Shown piece after piece: positions 5,691-11,985 of a stretch of DNA of 13,834 bases. The DNA lies in the NCBI GenBank assembly GCA_900552735.1, contig USBA01000030.1, positions 1-13,834 of the forward strand, read 5' to 3'. Position 1 is the stretch's first letter. Each line of letters begins with the position of its first letter. Under the pieces are notes generated by a model that was not told the origin of the DNA, ran no database searches, and was given only the letters and a program-made list of their open reading frames with translations. The translations under genes and the position numbers were made by a program. The stretch comes from an uncultured Collinsella sp. Its GTDB lineage: Bacteria > Actinomycetota > Coriobacteriia > Coriobacteriales > Coriobacteriaceae.

Positions 5691-7008
5691 TGAACGTGCT
5701 CCAAACGTGATGCAGGCCGGCGATAAACTTGTCGATATCGGCCTTGTCGTTGTAGAAAGCCACGCTGGCGCGGCAGCAGGCAAGGTTCTCGACGCCTAGC
5801 CAGGTGAGCAACGGCTGCGCGCAGTGGTGACCGGCGCGGATGCAGACACCGTCCATATCCATGATGCTCGCGACATCGTGCGGGTGGATGCCCTTGACGT
5901 TAAAGCTGACGACGCCGTGGTGGTTGTCCCAATAGATGGAGCCGATGATCTGGACAAAGTCGAGCTGCATGAGCTCGCCCATCAGGTAGTGGACGAGTGC
6001 CTTCTCACGGGTCTGGATGTTTTCGTAGCCTACCGTGTTGACCAGGTAGTCAAGCGCCGCGCCCGTGGCGAAGATGCCGGCGGCGTCCTGCGTGCCGGCC
6101 TCGAACTTCTCGGGGACGGGCGCCCAGACGGCGTCCTGCTCGGTGACCGAGTCGATCATCTCGCCGCCGGTGAGCATGGGCGGCATGGCGTTGAGCAGGT
6201 CCATCTTGCCCCACAGCACGCCGATGCCCATGGGGCCCATGGCCTTGTGCGCGCTAAAGGCAAAGAAGTCGGCGCCCAGATCGGCCACATCGACCGGCAT
6301 GTGCGGCAGCGACTGCGCGCCGTCGACGACCAGATAGCCGCCGTACTTGTGCACGAGCTTGCCGAGATTCTTGACCGGGTTCTCGACGCCCAGGACGTTA
6401 GAGACCTGACCCACAGCCAAGATCTTGGTCTTGGGGCCCACCTTGGACAGAACCTCCTCGGTCGTGAGCTGACCGGTCTTGGTGGGGTAGAGGTAGACGA
6501 GCTTGGCGCCGGTCTCGCGGCAGACCTGCTGCCACGGGATCAGGTTAGAGTGGTGCTCCATGATGGTGATGACGACCTCGTCGCCCGGCTCGAGGACCGT
6601 GGGCGCAAAGCTCTTGGCGACCAGGTTGAGCGACTCGCTCGTGTTGCGGGTGAAGACGACCTCGTTGGCCTGGGGGGCGCCGATGACGTCGGCGATCTGC
6701 TGGCGCACCTTCGCGATGGCCTCGGTGGCCTCGACGGACAGCGAGTACAGGCCACGCAGGGGGTTGGCGTTCATGCGCTGGTAGAAGTCGCGCTCGGCGT
6801 CGAGCACGCAGGCGGGACGCTGCGCGGTGGCGGCGCTATCGAGGAAGGCGATCTCGGGGTGCTGCTGGAACAGCGGGAACTGCGCCTTGTAGGGGTTGGT
6901 CTCGATGTCGACGGTAGGCCAGCCGCGCGAGGCCTCGTCGCTGGCGTCGAGCTCCATAGGCTCCGGTGCGGTACAGGTGTCGCATTTAACGTGCTCGGTG
7001 TCGATCAT
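5683..7008 (-). CDS. sufS: SufS cysteine desulfurase
   Basis: This 441-residue class-V aminotransferase-fold enzyme uses pyridoxal phosphate to take sulfur from L-cysteine as a persulfide, leaving alanine. Visible hallmarks are EHHSN (151-155), VVDGAQS (227-233, cofactor-binding Asp229), FSAHKAMGPMG (251-261, Schiff-base Lys255) and RAGHHCAQP (391-399, catalytic Cys396), all typical of the SufS group. The ATG overlaps the sufD stop as ATGA and has GGAGGAG about 5 bases upstream, which supports this start and tight translational coupling. The first 35 or so residues precede the usual SufS beginning and include a CxxC (KCDTCTAP, C9 and C12), an uncommon extension. Its partner SufU is encoded immediately downstream. 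Confidence 0.96.
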   Translation of the reverse strand: MIDTEHVKCDTCTAPEPMELDASDEASRGWPTVDIETNPYKAQFPLFQQHPEIAFLDSAATAQRPACVLDAERDFYQRMNANPLRGLYSLSVEATEAIAKVRQQIADVIGAPQANEVVFTRNTSESLNLVAKSFAPTVLEPGDEVVITIMEHHSNLIPWQQVCRETGAKLVYLYPTKTGQLTTEEVLSKVGPKTKILAVGQVSNVLGVENPVKNLGKLVHKYGGYLVVDGAQSLPHMPVDVADLGADFFAFSAHKAMGPMGIGVLWGKMDLLNAMPPMLTGGEMIDSVTEQDAVWAPVPEKFEAGTQDAAGIFATGAALDYLVNTVGYENIQTREKALVHYLMGELMQLDFVQIIGSIYWDNHHGVVSFNVKGIHPHDVASIMDMDGVCIRAGHHCAQPLLTWLGVENLACCRASVAFYNDKADIDKFIAGLHHVWSTFNG

Positions 7009-8276
7009 GCGAGCTCCTCCTCAAAGTTGTCGATCAGGTTATTGCCCAAGCGGACGACGGCAGCGCGGGTGCGCTCGTCAGTGGCGGAAAGCGCGGCGTC
7101 CTCCAGCTTGGCGCGGATGAACAGGTCCTCGGCGGCGTTTTGGTCAAGGCCGCGGCAGGCGAGATAGAACAGCTGCTCGTCACGGACGTGACCGATGGTG
7201 GCGCCGTGGTTGCCGGCAACGTCATCCTCGTCGCAGAGGATGACGGGGACGGTCTTATTGTCGACGCCCTTGTTGGCCAAAAGCACCGTCTCGCGCTCGG
7301 TGCCGGTTGCACCCTTGCAGCCGTGCACGAGGTCGATGGTGCCGCGGTAGACCTTCTTGGACGTGCCGGTCAGCACACCGTTGGCGTCGATCTCGCACTC
7401 GGTCTTGCGACCGCGGTGGCGCAGCTCGTAGTTAAAGTCGCGCACCTGCTCGCGGGCGCCAAGGTAATCGGTATCGATCGTTACCTTGGCGGTGTCGCCC
7501 AGCAGGTCGCCGGCAAGGCCGGTGGCGCTGGCACCGGCACCCAGGACGGTGTGCTGCACGTTGACGCGCGCGCCCTCGTCCAGGAACAGACCGGTGTCGT
7601 CGAGCGCGATCCAGCTGTCATCGAGCGTCTGCGTGCAGGTTACGTTGACGGTGGCGTACTCGTGAGCGCACACGCGCAACACGGAGCCCACGACGCCTTG
7701 GCCGTTGACGGGGGAGTCCAGGGCGATCTGCAGGTCGAGCGTTGCCTGCGGACGGGCGACGACATCGATAGCGGCGATGGCCGCGGCGGCGTCGACACCG
7801 CTCACGCGCACGGTAACCGTGGCGCGTCCGTACGCGGGCACATCGATGACGACGCGCTTGGTGGCGTGATCGGCCAGATAGGTGTAGGCGGCCTCGCCCA
7901 TGCCGGTCTCGAAGGCCTCAGCGGGGGAGAGCTCCTCTTCGAGCTTGATGGCGCCGGCCTGGTAGACGGAGGTTGCGGGCACGTCGAGCTCAGTCTCGGG
8001 TGTGATGCGGGCGCGGTCGGCGGCGTCGCCGGGGGCGGAGGCGCGGCGCTCGGGGAAGCGCTCGGCCATGGCCTCCATGGCGGCGTTAAACGCGTCGGCC
8101 GTGCCAGCAAACTGCTCATCCAGCCCCTCGACCTCAACGGCCTCGGCGGGAGCGGCGGCAAGTTCGTCCGAAAGCTCAAGCTTGGTCTGGTTCATCTTGA
8201 GCCAACCCCAAGTGGCGGCCGGCATAGCGTTGACCTGCTCGAGCGTGGTGGCAGCGGTGTTGGTTTCCTGTTTCAT
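7005..8276 (-). CDS. sufD: SufD, Fe-S assembly complex subunit
   Basis: This 423-residue protein is the SufB paralogue that pairs with SufB and two SufC subunits in the SufBCD scaffold complex. The C-terminal half is the conserved part: the beta-helix region ends in DDVAGNHGATIGHVRDEQLFYLACRG (about 350-376), where His357 corresponds to the histidine proposed as a cluster ligand in SufD. The N-terminal 130 residues are alanine- and glutamate-rich and poorly conserved, as is usual. Translation is coupled to both neighbours: its ATG overlaps the sufB stop (TAATG), and its TGA overlaps the sufS start. AAGGAG lies about 10 bases upstream of the ATG, inside the end of sufB. Confidence 0.93.
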   Translation of the reverse strand: MKQETNTAATTLEQVNAMPAATWGWLKMNQTKLELSDELAAAPAEAVEVEGLDEQFAGTADAFNAAMEAMAERFPERRASAPGDAADRARITPETELDVPATSVYQAGAIKLEEELSPAEAFETGMGEAAYTYLADHATKRVVIDVPAYGRATVTVRVSGVDAAAAIAAIDVVARPQATLDLQIALDSPVNGQGVVGSVLRVCAHEYATVNVTCTQTLDDSWIALDDTGLFLDEGARVNVQHTVLGAGASATGLAGDLLGDTAKVTIDTDYLGAREQVRDFNYELRHRGRKTECEIDANGVLTGTSKKVYRGTIDLVHGCKGATGTERETVLLANKGVDNKTVPVILCDEDDVAGNHGATIGHVRDEQLFYLACRGLDQNAAEDLFIRAKLEDAALSATDERTRAAVVRLGNNLIDNFEEELA

Positions 8277-9688
8277 TATCCGATCGCTCCTTCCATCTCG
8301 AGCTTGATCAGGTTGTTCATCTCGACGGCATACTCAAGCGGCAGCTCCTTGGAGACCGGGTTGGCAAAGCCGTTGACGATCATGGTGCGGGCCTCTTCTT
8401 CCGAGATGCCGCGGCTCATCAGGTAGAACACCTTGTCGTCTCCGATACGGCCGATGGTGGCCTCGTGGCCGATGTCGACGTTCTTGGCGCGGATGTCCAT
8501 GGCGGGGATGGTGTCTGAGCGGCTCTGGTCGTCGAGCATCAGCGACTGGCAGCTCACGGTTGCCTTGGAGCCCTCGGCCTTGGGCGTGGCCACGATGGAG
8601 CTGCGGAAGGTCTGGATGCCGCCGCTCTTGGAGATGCCCTTGGTCTCGACGGTTGCCGATGTCTCAGGTGCGTTGAGCACGACCTTGCAGCCGGTGTCGA
8701 GGTTCTGGCCGGCGCCGGCAAAGGTGATGCCGGTAAAGCTCGAGCGGGCGCGGCGGCCGTTGAGTACGCTCATGGGGTAGAGGTAGCCCACGTGGCTGCC
8801 GAAGGAGCCGCTGATCCACTCGATGTCGCCGTCCTCGTCCACGCGCGCACGCTTGGTGTTGAGGTTGTACATGTTTTTGGACCAGTTCTCGATGGTCGAG
8901 TAGCGCAGGTGCGCGCGCTTGCCCACAAAGAGCTCAACAGCGCCGGCGTGGAGGTTTGCTACGTTGTACTTGGGCGCGGAGCAGCCCTCGATAAAGTGCA
9001 GGTCGGCATCGTCCTCAACGATGATGAGCGTGTGCTCAAACTGGCCGGCGCCCTTGGCGTTGAGGCGGAAGTAGCTCTGCAGCGGAAAATCGAGCTTGGT
9101 GCCCTTGGGCACGTAGACAAACGAGCCGCCCGACCACACGGCACCGTGCAGGGCCGCAAACTTGTGGTCGGTGGGCGGGATGAGCGTCATAAACTTCTCG
9201 TGGATGAGCGGCTCCCACTGCGGATCGTGCAGGGCCTCCTCAATGCCGGAGTAGACGATGCCCATCTTGGACGCGGTGTCCTGCATGTTGTGGTAGACGA
9301 GCTCGGAGTCGTACTGCGCGCCGACGCCCGCCAGGTAGCTGCGCTCGGCCTCGGGGATGCCCAGGCGCTCAAAGGTGCTCTTGATGTCGTCGGGCACCGA
9401 CTCCCAGTCGTGCTTTTGGTCGGTGTTGGGCTTGACGTAGGTGACGATGTTGTCCATGTCCAGGCCCTCGATGGAGGGACCCCACGTCGGGTCGGGAAAA
9501 CGATTGAATATCTCGAGGGACTTTAAGCGCAGGTCGAGCATCCACTGCGGCTCGTCCTTCTTGGCGCTGATCTCGCGCACGATGTCGGGCGTGATGCCAG
9601 CGTCGAGGCGCTCGAATCCCTCCTCGCCATAGGTGAAGTCGTAGAGGCTGCGGTCGATGTCCGCGACCTCGGTGCGGTTCTTGGTCAT
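8276..9688 (-). CDS. sufB: SufB, Fe-S assembly scaffold subunit
   Basis: This 470-residue protein has the usual length of SufB. It carries SYFRLNAKGAGQFEHTLI (205-222), FIEGCSAPKY (232-241), ENWSKNMYNLNTKR (267-280), GSFGSHVGYLYP (294-305), ATVSCQSL with Cys380, and DIGHEATIGRI with Glu409. The last two are the likely sulfur/cluster-binding cysteine and the glutamate of the SufB active region. SufB receives sulfur and, with SufC and SufD, builds a nascent [4Fe-4S] cluster in the cytosol. The start lies 12 bases after the sufC stop, with AAGGGG in the gap. It overlaps sufD by one base. Confidence 0.97.
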   Translation of the reverse strand: MTKNRTEVADIDRSLYDFTYGEEGFERLDAGITPDIVREISAKKDEPQWMLDLRLKSLEIFNRFPDPTWGPSIEGLDMDNIVTYVKPNTDQKHDWESVPDDIKSTFERLGIPEAERSYLAGVGAQYDSELVYHNMQDTASKMGIVYSGIEEALHDPQWEPLIHEKFMTLIPPTDHKFAALHGAVWSGGSFVYVPKGTKLDFPLQSYFRLNAKGAGQFEHTLIIVEDDADLHFIEGCSAPKYNVANLHAGAVELFVGKRAHLRYSTIENWSKNMYNLNTKRARVDEDGDIEWISGSFGSHVGYLYPMSVLNGRRARSSFTGITFAGAGQNLDTGCKVVLNAPETSATVETKGISKSGGIQTFRSSIVATPKAEGSKATVSCQSLMLDDQSRSDTIPAMDIRAKNVDIGHEATIGRIGDDKVFYLMSRGISEEEARTMIVNGFANPVSKELPLEYAVEMNNLIKLEMEGAIG

Positions 9689-9700
9689 TGCGTCGCCCCT

Positions 9701-10501
9701 TTACGCCTGCTGCTCTGCAGCGGCGGCCTCGGCCTGGGCGCGCTGCTCGGCGGCCTCGCGCTCGAAGGTCTCAAAACCGTTCTTGTCGATCCAGGGGATC
9801 AACGAGGCGTCGTCCTCGCGCACGATGTGGCCCTTGACCATAACGTGGACGCGGTCGACATCCAGGTGCTCCAGGATGCGCGTGTTGTGCGTGATGATGA
9901 GCATGGAGCCGTCGCAGCTCTTGCGGTAGGCGTCCATGCCGTGGCTGACGGTGGACAGGGCGTCAACGTCCAGACCGGAGTCGGTTTCGTCCAGGATGGC
10001 GAGCTTGGGCTGCAGCAGCAGAAGCTGGAGCATCTCGACCTTCTTTTTCTCGCCGCCCGAGAAACCTACGCCCAGCTCGCGGTTGAGGTAGGCGGTATCC
10101 ATGTTGAGCTCGGCCGCGAGCTCCTTGACGCGACGGCGGAATTCCTTGCCCTTCATCTCCAGGCCGGGGCGGCCGGCGATGCTGGCGCGCAAAAAGCTCG
10201 ACAGCGGCACGCCGGGGATCTCGACCGGTGCCTGGAAGCTCAGGAACAGGCCGGCGCGCGAGCGCTTGTCGGTGGTGAGCTCGGTGATGTCCTGGCCGTC
10301 AAAGACGATGCGGCCGTCATTGACGGTATAGACGGGGTCGCCCATGACCAGGTGGCCGAGGGTGGACTTGCCGGCGCCGTTGGGTCCCATCAGCACGTGG
10401 GTCTCGCCGGCGGCGACGTTGAGGTTGACGTTGTGGAGGATGGTCTTCTCGTCCACGGAGGCGGTCAGACCTTCGATGGAAAGCAGCGGATTTGCGCTCA
10501 T
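9701..10501 (-). CDS. sufC: SufC, ATPase of the Fe-S assembly complex
   Basis: This ABC-type ATPase drives conformational change in SufBCD. It has Walker A GPNGAGKST (39-47), a Q-loop at LSFQAP (87-92), signature FSGGEKKK (147-154), Walker B LAILDETDSG (167-176, catalytic Glu172) and the H-loop His205. SGGEKKK and DETDSGLD are typical of SufC. I prefer the ATG at 10499-10501 (MSANPLL, 266 residues) because AGAGAGGGA lies about 6 bases upstream. An in-frame ATG 30 bases earlier (10529-10531) lacks a clear site. A short alanine/glutamine-rich tail (about 250-266) follows the conserved domain. It is the first gene of the operon, with about 220 bases to the divergent regulator. Confidence 0.96.
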   Translation of the reverse strand: MSANPLLSIEGLTASVDEKTILHNVNLNVAAGETHVLMGPNGAGKSTLGHLVMGDPVYTVNDGRIVFDGQDITELTTDKRSRAGLFLSFQAPVEIPGVPLSSFLRASIAGRPGLEMKGKEFRRRVKELAAELNMDTAYLNRELGVGFSGGEKKKVEMLQLLLLQPKLAILDETDSGLDVDALSTVSHGMDAYRKSCDGSMLIITHNTRILEHLDVDRVHVMVKGHIVREDDASLIPWIDKNGFETFEREAAEQRAQAEAAAAEQQA

Positions 10502-10565
10502 GCTGTCCCTCTCTGTATATGGCGTACTCATAGGTGTACTAAACCCTAGGAATCTTCTCGGAATA

Positions 10566-10593
10566 AAGTTACTATGGGTTCGGCGTTAGTCAA
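10566..10593 (-). promoter_or_regulatory. Candidate suf operon promoter
   Basis: On the minus strand TTGACT (10588-10593) matches the -35 consensus at 5 of 6 positions. Sixteen bases later comes TAACTT (10566-10571), a weak -10 (3 of 6). Transcription would begin near 10559, leaving a leader of about 60 bases before sufC. The -35 lies inside the inverted repeat at 10586-10609. A weak -10 would suit a promoter that needs help or is normally restrained. Confidence 0.5.
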
Positions 10594-10609
10594 GGGAAAA
10601 CCCGACTAA
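10586..10609. promoter_or_regulatory. Inverted repeat over the suf -35 element, possible operator
   Basis: TTAGTC (10586-10591) and GACTAA (10604-10609) are perfect arms around AAGGGAAAACCC, itself an inner GGG/CCC pair. The site covers the suf -35, so a protein bound here could control sufC transcription. Its sequence differs from the two dyads in front of the regulator, so a different factor, or a different binding mode, may be involved. Confidence 0.45.
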
Positions 10610-10614
10610 TCCAC

Positions 10615-10643
10615 TCGACTTTTTAGATGTGGGACATAATAAT
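10615..10643 (+). promoter_or_regulatory. Candidate promoter of the Rrf2-family regulator
   Basis: TCGACT (10615-10620; 4 of 6 against the consensus) and AATAAT (10638-10643; 5 of 6) are 17 bases apart. The -10 falls inside the first dyad at 10631-10659, and the second dyad would lie in the leader. This is the arrangement expected for an autorepressed regulator. Confidence 0.5.
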
Positions 10644-10659
10644 CAGGTTTGTTTGCCCC
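10631..10659. promoter_or_regulatory. Regulator operator-like dyad, site 1
   Basis: The left half reads GGGACATAATAA and the right half GTTTGTTTGCCCC. The ends pair as GGG/CCC with an A/T-rich interior. It aligns almost base for base with site 2 (10675-10702) and overlaps the -10 of the regulator promoter. Confidence 0.55.
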
Positions 10660-10674
10660 GCGTGCATAAGATTT

Positions 10675-10702
10675 GGGATAAATAAGCCTGGTATTTTGTC
10701 CC
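10675..10702. promoter_or_regulatory. Regulator operator-like dyad, site 2
   Basis: The left half GGGATAAATA and right half TATTTTGTCCC pair well around AGCCTGG. It starts 44 bases after site 1, about four helical turns, so both would lie on the same DNA face. It ends 21 bases before the regulator ATG. Repetition of the same unusual sequence suggests a shared binding protein, most simply the Rrf2 regulator itself. Confidence 0.6.
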
Positions 10703-10723
10703 GGTAACGATGAGAGGGTAGGT

Positions 10724-11155
10724 ATGCTCATTTCTTCTAAGGGCCGCTATGCCCTCCGACTGATGATCTATATCGCAGCGCTTGGTGACGTCGAGGGCAA
10801 GATTGCCCTGCGCGAGGTCGCCGACCGCGAGCATATCTCGCAAAAGTATTTGGAGCAGCTGGTGCGTCCGCTTATGAAGGCGGGCCTGCTTAAGAGCGTG
10901 CGCGGCAAGGGCGGCGGCTACATGATGGCCAAGGACCCCGCCGAGGTGCGTGCCGGCGACATCCTGCGTACCGTCGAGGGCAGCACGGCTCCGGTGGCGT
11001 GCGATGGCATCGACAACAGCTGTACCCGCAGCGACCTTTGCTCGACCGTCAAGTTCTGGCGCGGGTTGGACGACGCGATCGAAAAGTACGTCGACGGTGT
11101 GACGTTGGCCGACCTAGCCGCCGTCCCCGAGATCAACTTTGACATTAAGCTGTAG
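10724..11155 (+). CDS. Rrf2-family (IscR/SufR-like) Fe-S-sensing transcriptional regulator
   Basis: This 143-residue winged-helix protein begins MLISSKGRYALRLMIYIA, the typical Rrf2 start. HISQKYLEQLVRPLMKAGLL (38-56) forms the recognition region and SVRGKGGGYMMA (58-69) the wing. Three cysteines at 93, 100 and 106 (VACDGIDNSCTRSDLCS) sit where IscR binds its cluster. The spacing here is C-x6-C-x5-C, against C-x5-C-x5-C in E. coli IscR, so cluster binding is likely. It is divergent from sufCBDSU and very probably controls it, itself, or both. Two matching dyads lie in front of its own start. A GAGGGTAGGT stretch ending just before the ATG supplies the ribosome-binding site. The MNT gene follows 8 bases after the stop. 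Confidence 0.93.
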   Translation: MLISSKGRYALRLMIYIAALGDVEGKIALREVADREHISQKYLEQLVRPLMKAGLLKSVRGKGGGYMMAKDPAEVRAGDILRTVEGSTAPVACDGIDNSCTRSDLCSTVKFWRGLDDAIEKYVDGVTLADLAAVPEINFDIKL

Positions 11156-11163
11156 GGCTGCAA

Positions 11164-11451
11164 ATGGCATCTCTCGACAAGGTGTATAAGCAAATTGAAG
11201 TTTTTGCTCGGGAATGTGACGCCGATAAGGTTGTGCTGTTTGGTTCCCGTGCTCGAGGCGACAACTTGCCTAAGAGCGATATTGATATTGCTGTAGCAGG
11301 TTGCCGGGATTTCGGCCGTTTCTCATATTTGATTGAGGAGCGTCTTGATACTCTTTTAGATGTAGACGTCGTCAATCTCGATGAGCTCGCATCGCAGTCG
11401 TTGCTCGATGAAATAGCTAGGGATGGTGTGGTCCTGTATGAAAAAATATGA
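11164..11451 (+). CDS. mntA: MntA-type minimal nucleotidyltransferase antitoxin
   Basis: This 95-residue protein is a minimal nucleotidyltransferase domain. LFGSRARGDNLPKSDIDI (25-42) fits the antitoxin pattern G-S-x10-D-x-D exactly (G27, S28, D39, D41), and D68 in LDVDVVNLD is a candidate third metal ligand. In characterised HEPN/MNT pairs this enzyme transfers AMP to a tyrosine of the HEPN toxin and so silences it. The start has only a weak AGGG about 6 bases upstream. It follows the regulator stop by 8 bases and overlaps the toxin gene by 14, so all three may share a transcript. Its codons use more A and T than the suf genes (for example GATATTGATATTGCTGTAGC), consistent with horizontal arrival. 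It could alternatively be called an HI0073-like nucleotidyltransferase. Confidence 0.88.
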   Translation: MASLDKVYKQIEVFARECDADKVVLFGSRARGDNLPKSDIDIAVAGCRDFGRFSYLIEERLDTLLDVDVVNLDELASQSLLDEIARDGVVLYEKI

Positions 11452-11857
11452 GAACTTTGCCAGCGCTTTGGCGAATCTTGAGGATGCGCCCAATCAGGAT
11501 CTCAATAATGATTTTGTTCAGAGTGGATTGATTAATAAGTTCAATCTTCAATTTGAACTGAGCTGGAAGCTCCTTAAGCGTCTGCTCGAGTATGAGGGTG
11601 CCACGCTTGCCGCGTCGGGGTCTCCTCGTGCCATCTTGAAGGAGGCCTACCGATTCTACGACTTTATTGATGAGGCAGCCTGGCTAGATATGCTCAGAGA
11701 CCGCAATACGAACGTCCATATCTATGACAATAAGCTCGCTCAAGATTTGATTCAGCGCATCTTGAACGCCTATATTCCCGCTTTCTGCCAGTTGAGAGAC
11801 GGACTGATGGAGCGTTACGGCGAGCTTCTGATGGCGCCCGACGACCAGTTTGTTTAA
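11438..11857 (+). CDS. hepT: HepT-type HEPN toxin (nucleotidyltransferase substrate-binding fold)
   Basis: This 139-residue helical protein belongs to the HI0074-like HEPN group. RNTNVHIY (89-96) matches the toxin motif R-x4-H-x-Y: R89 and H94 would form the RNase site, and Y96 is the expected AMPylation target of the MNT partner. The segment NKFNLQFELSWKLLKRLLEYEG (33-54) is the other well-conserved helix of the family. I choose the ATG at 11438-11440 (MKKYENF) over the one at 11423 because family members begin near this point. Either start lies inside the antitoxin gene, giving translational coupling. No rho-independent terminator is visible before the next gene. Base composition is AT-rich like that of its partner. 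Confidence 0.88.
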   Translation: MKKYENFASALANLEDAPNQDLNNDFVQSGLINKFNLQFELSWKLLKRLLEYEGATLAASGSPRAILKEAYRFYDFIDEAAWLDMLRDRNTNVHIYDNKLAQDLIQRILNAYIPAFCQLRDGLMERYGELLMAPDDQFV

Positions 11858-11985
11858 TTCCTTAAGATTTCGCGGAGGGTAGTTGCCGTTTACCGAGGGG
11901 TTGTTGTGCAACAGCGGGCGAGCTGCAATACTTAGATTCATCTTTGCAAACTGCACTTTAACTACACCAATGCAGGGAGGATCTT

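Noticed and set aside
5824..7167. Long plus-strand open frame (447 codons) opposite sufS
   Set aside because: It mirrors the codon pattern of sufS on the other strand, has Asp/Val/Leu/Gly-biased composition and no recognisable domain. sufS is certain, so this is a GC-driven shadow. The same applies to 7140-8426, 8792-9526, 9827-10549, 2335-3393 and 1474-2283.
10502..10531. Alternative sufC start 30 bases upstream
   Set aside because: No ribosome-binding site precedes it, whereas AGAGAGGGA sits correctly before the ATG at 10499-10501. It is still possible as a minor start.
11901..11912. The 12-mer TTGTTGTGCAAC occurs here and again at 13818-13829
   Set aside because: Two copies of a short, partly palindromic word about 1.9 kb apart could be chance. 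One overlaps a terminator tail and the other a weak promoter-like area, and I found no further copies.
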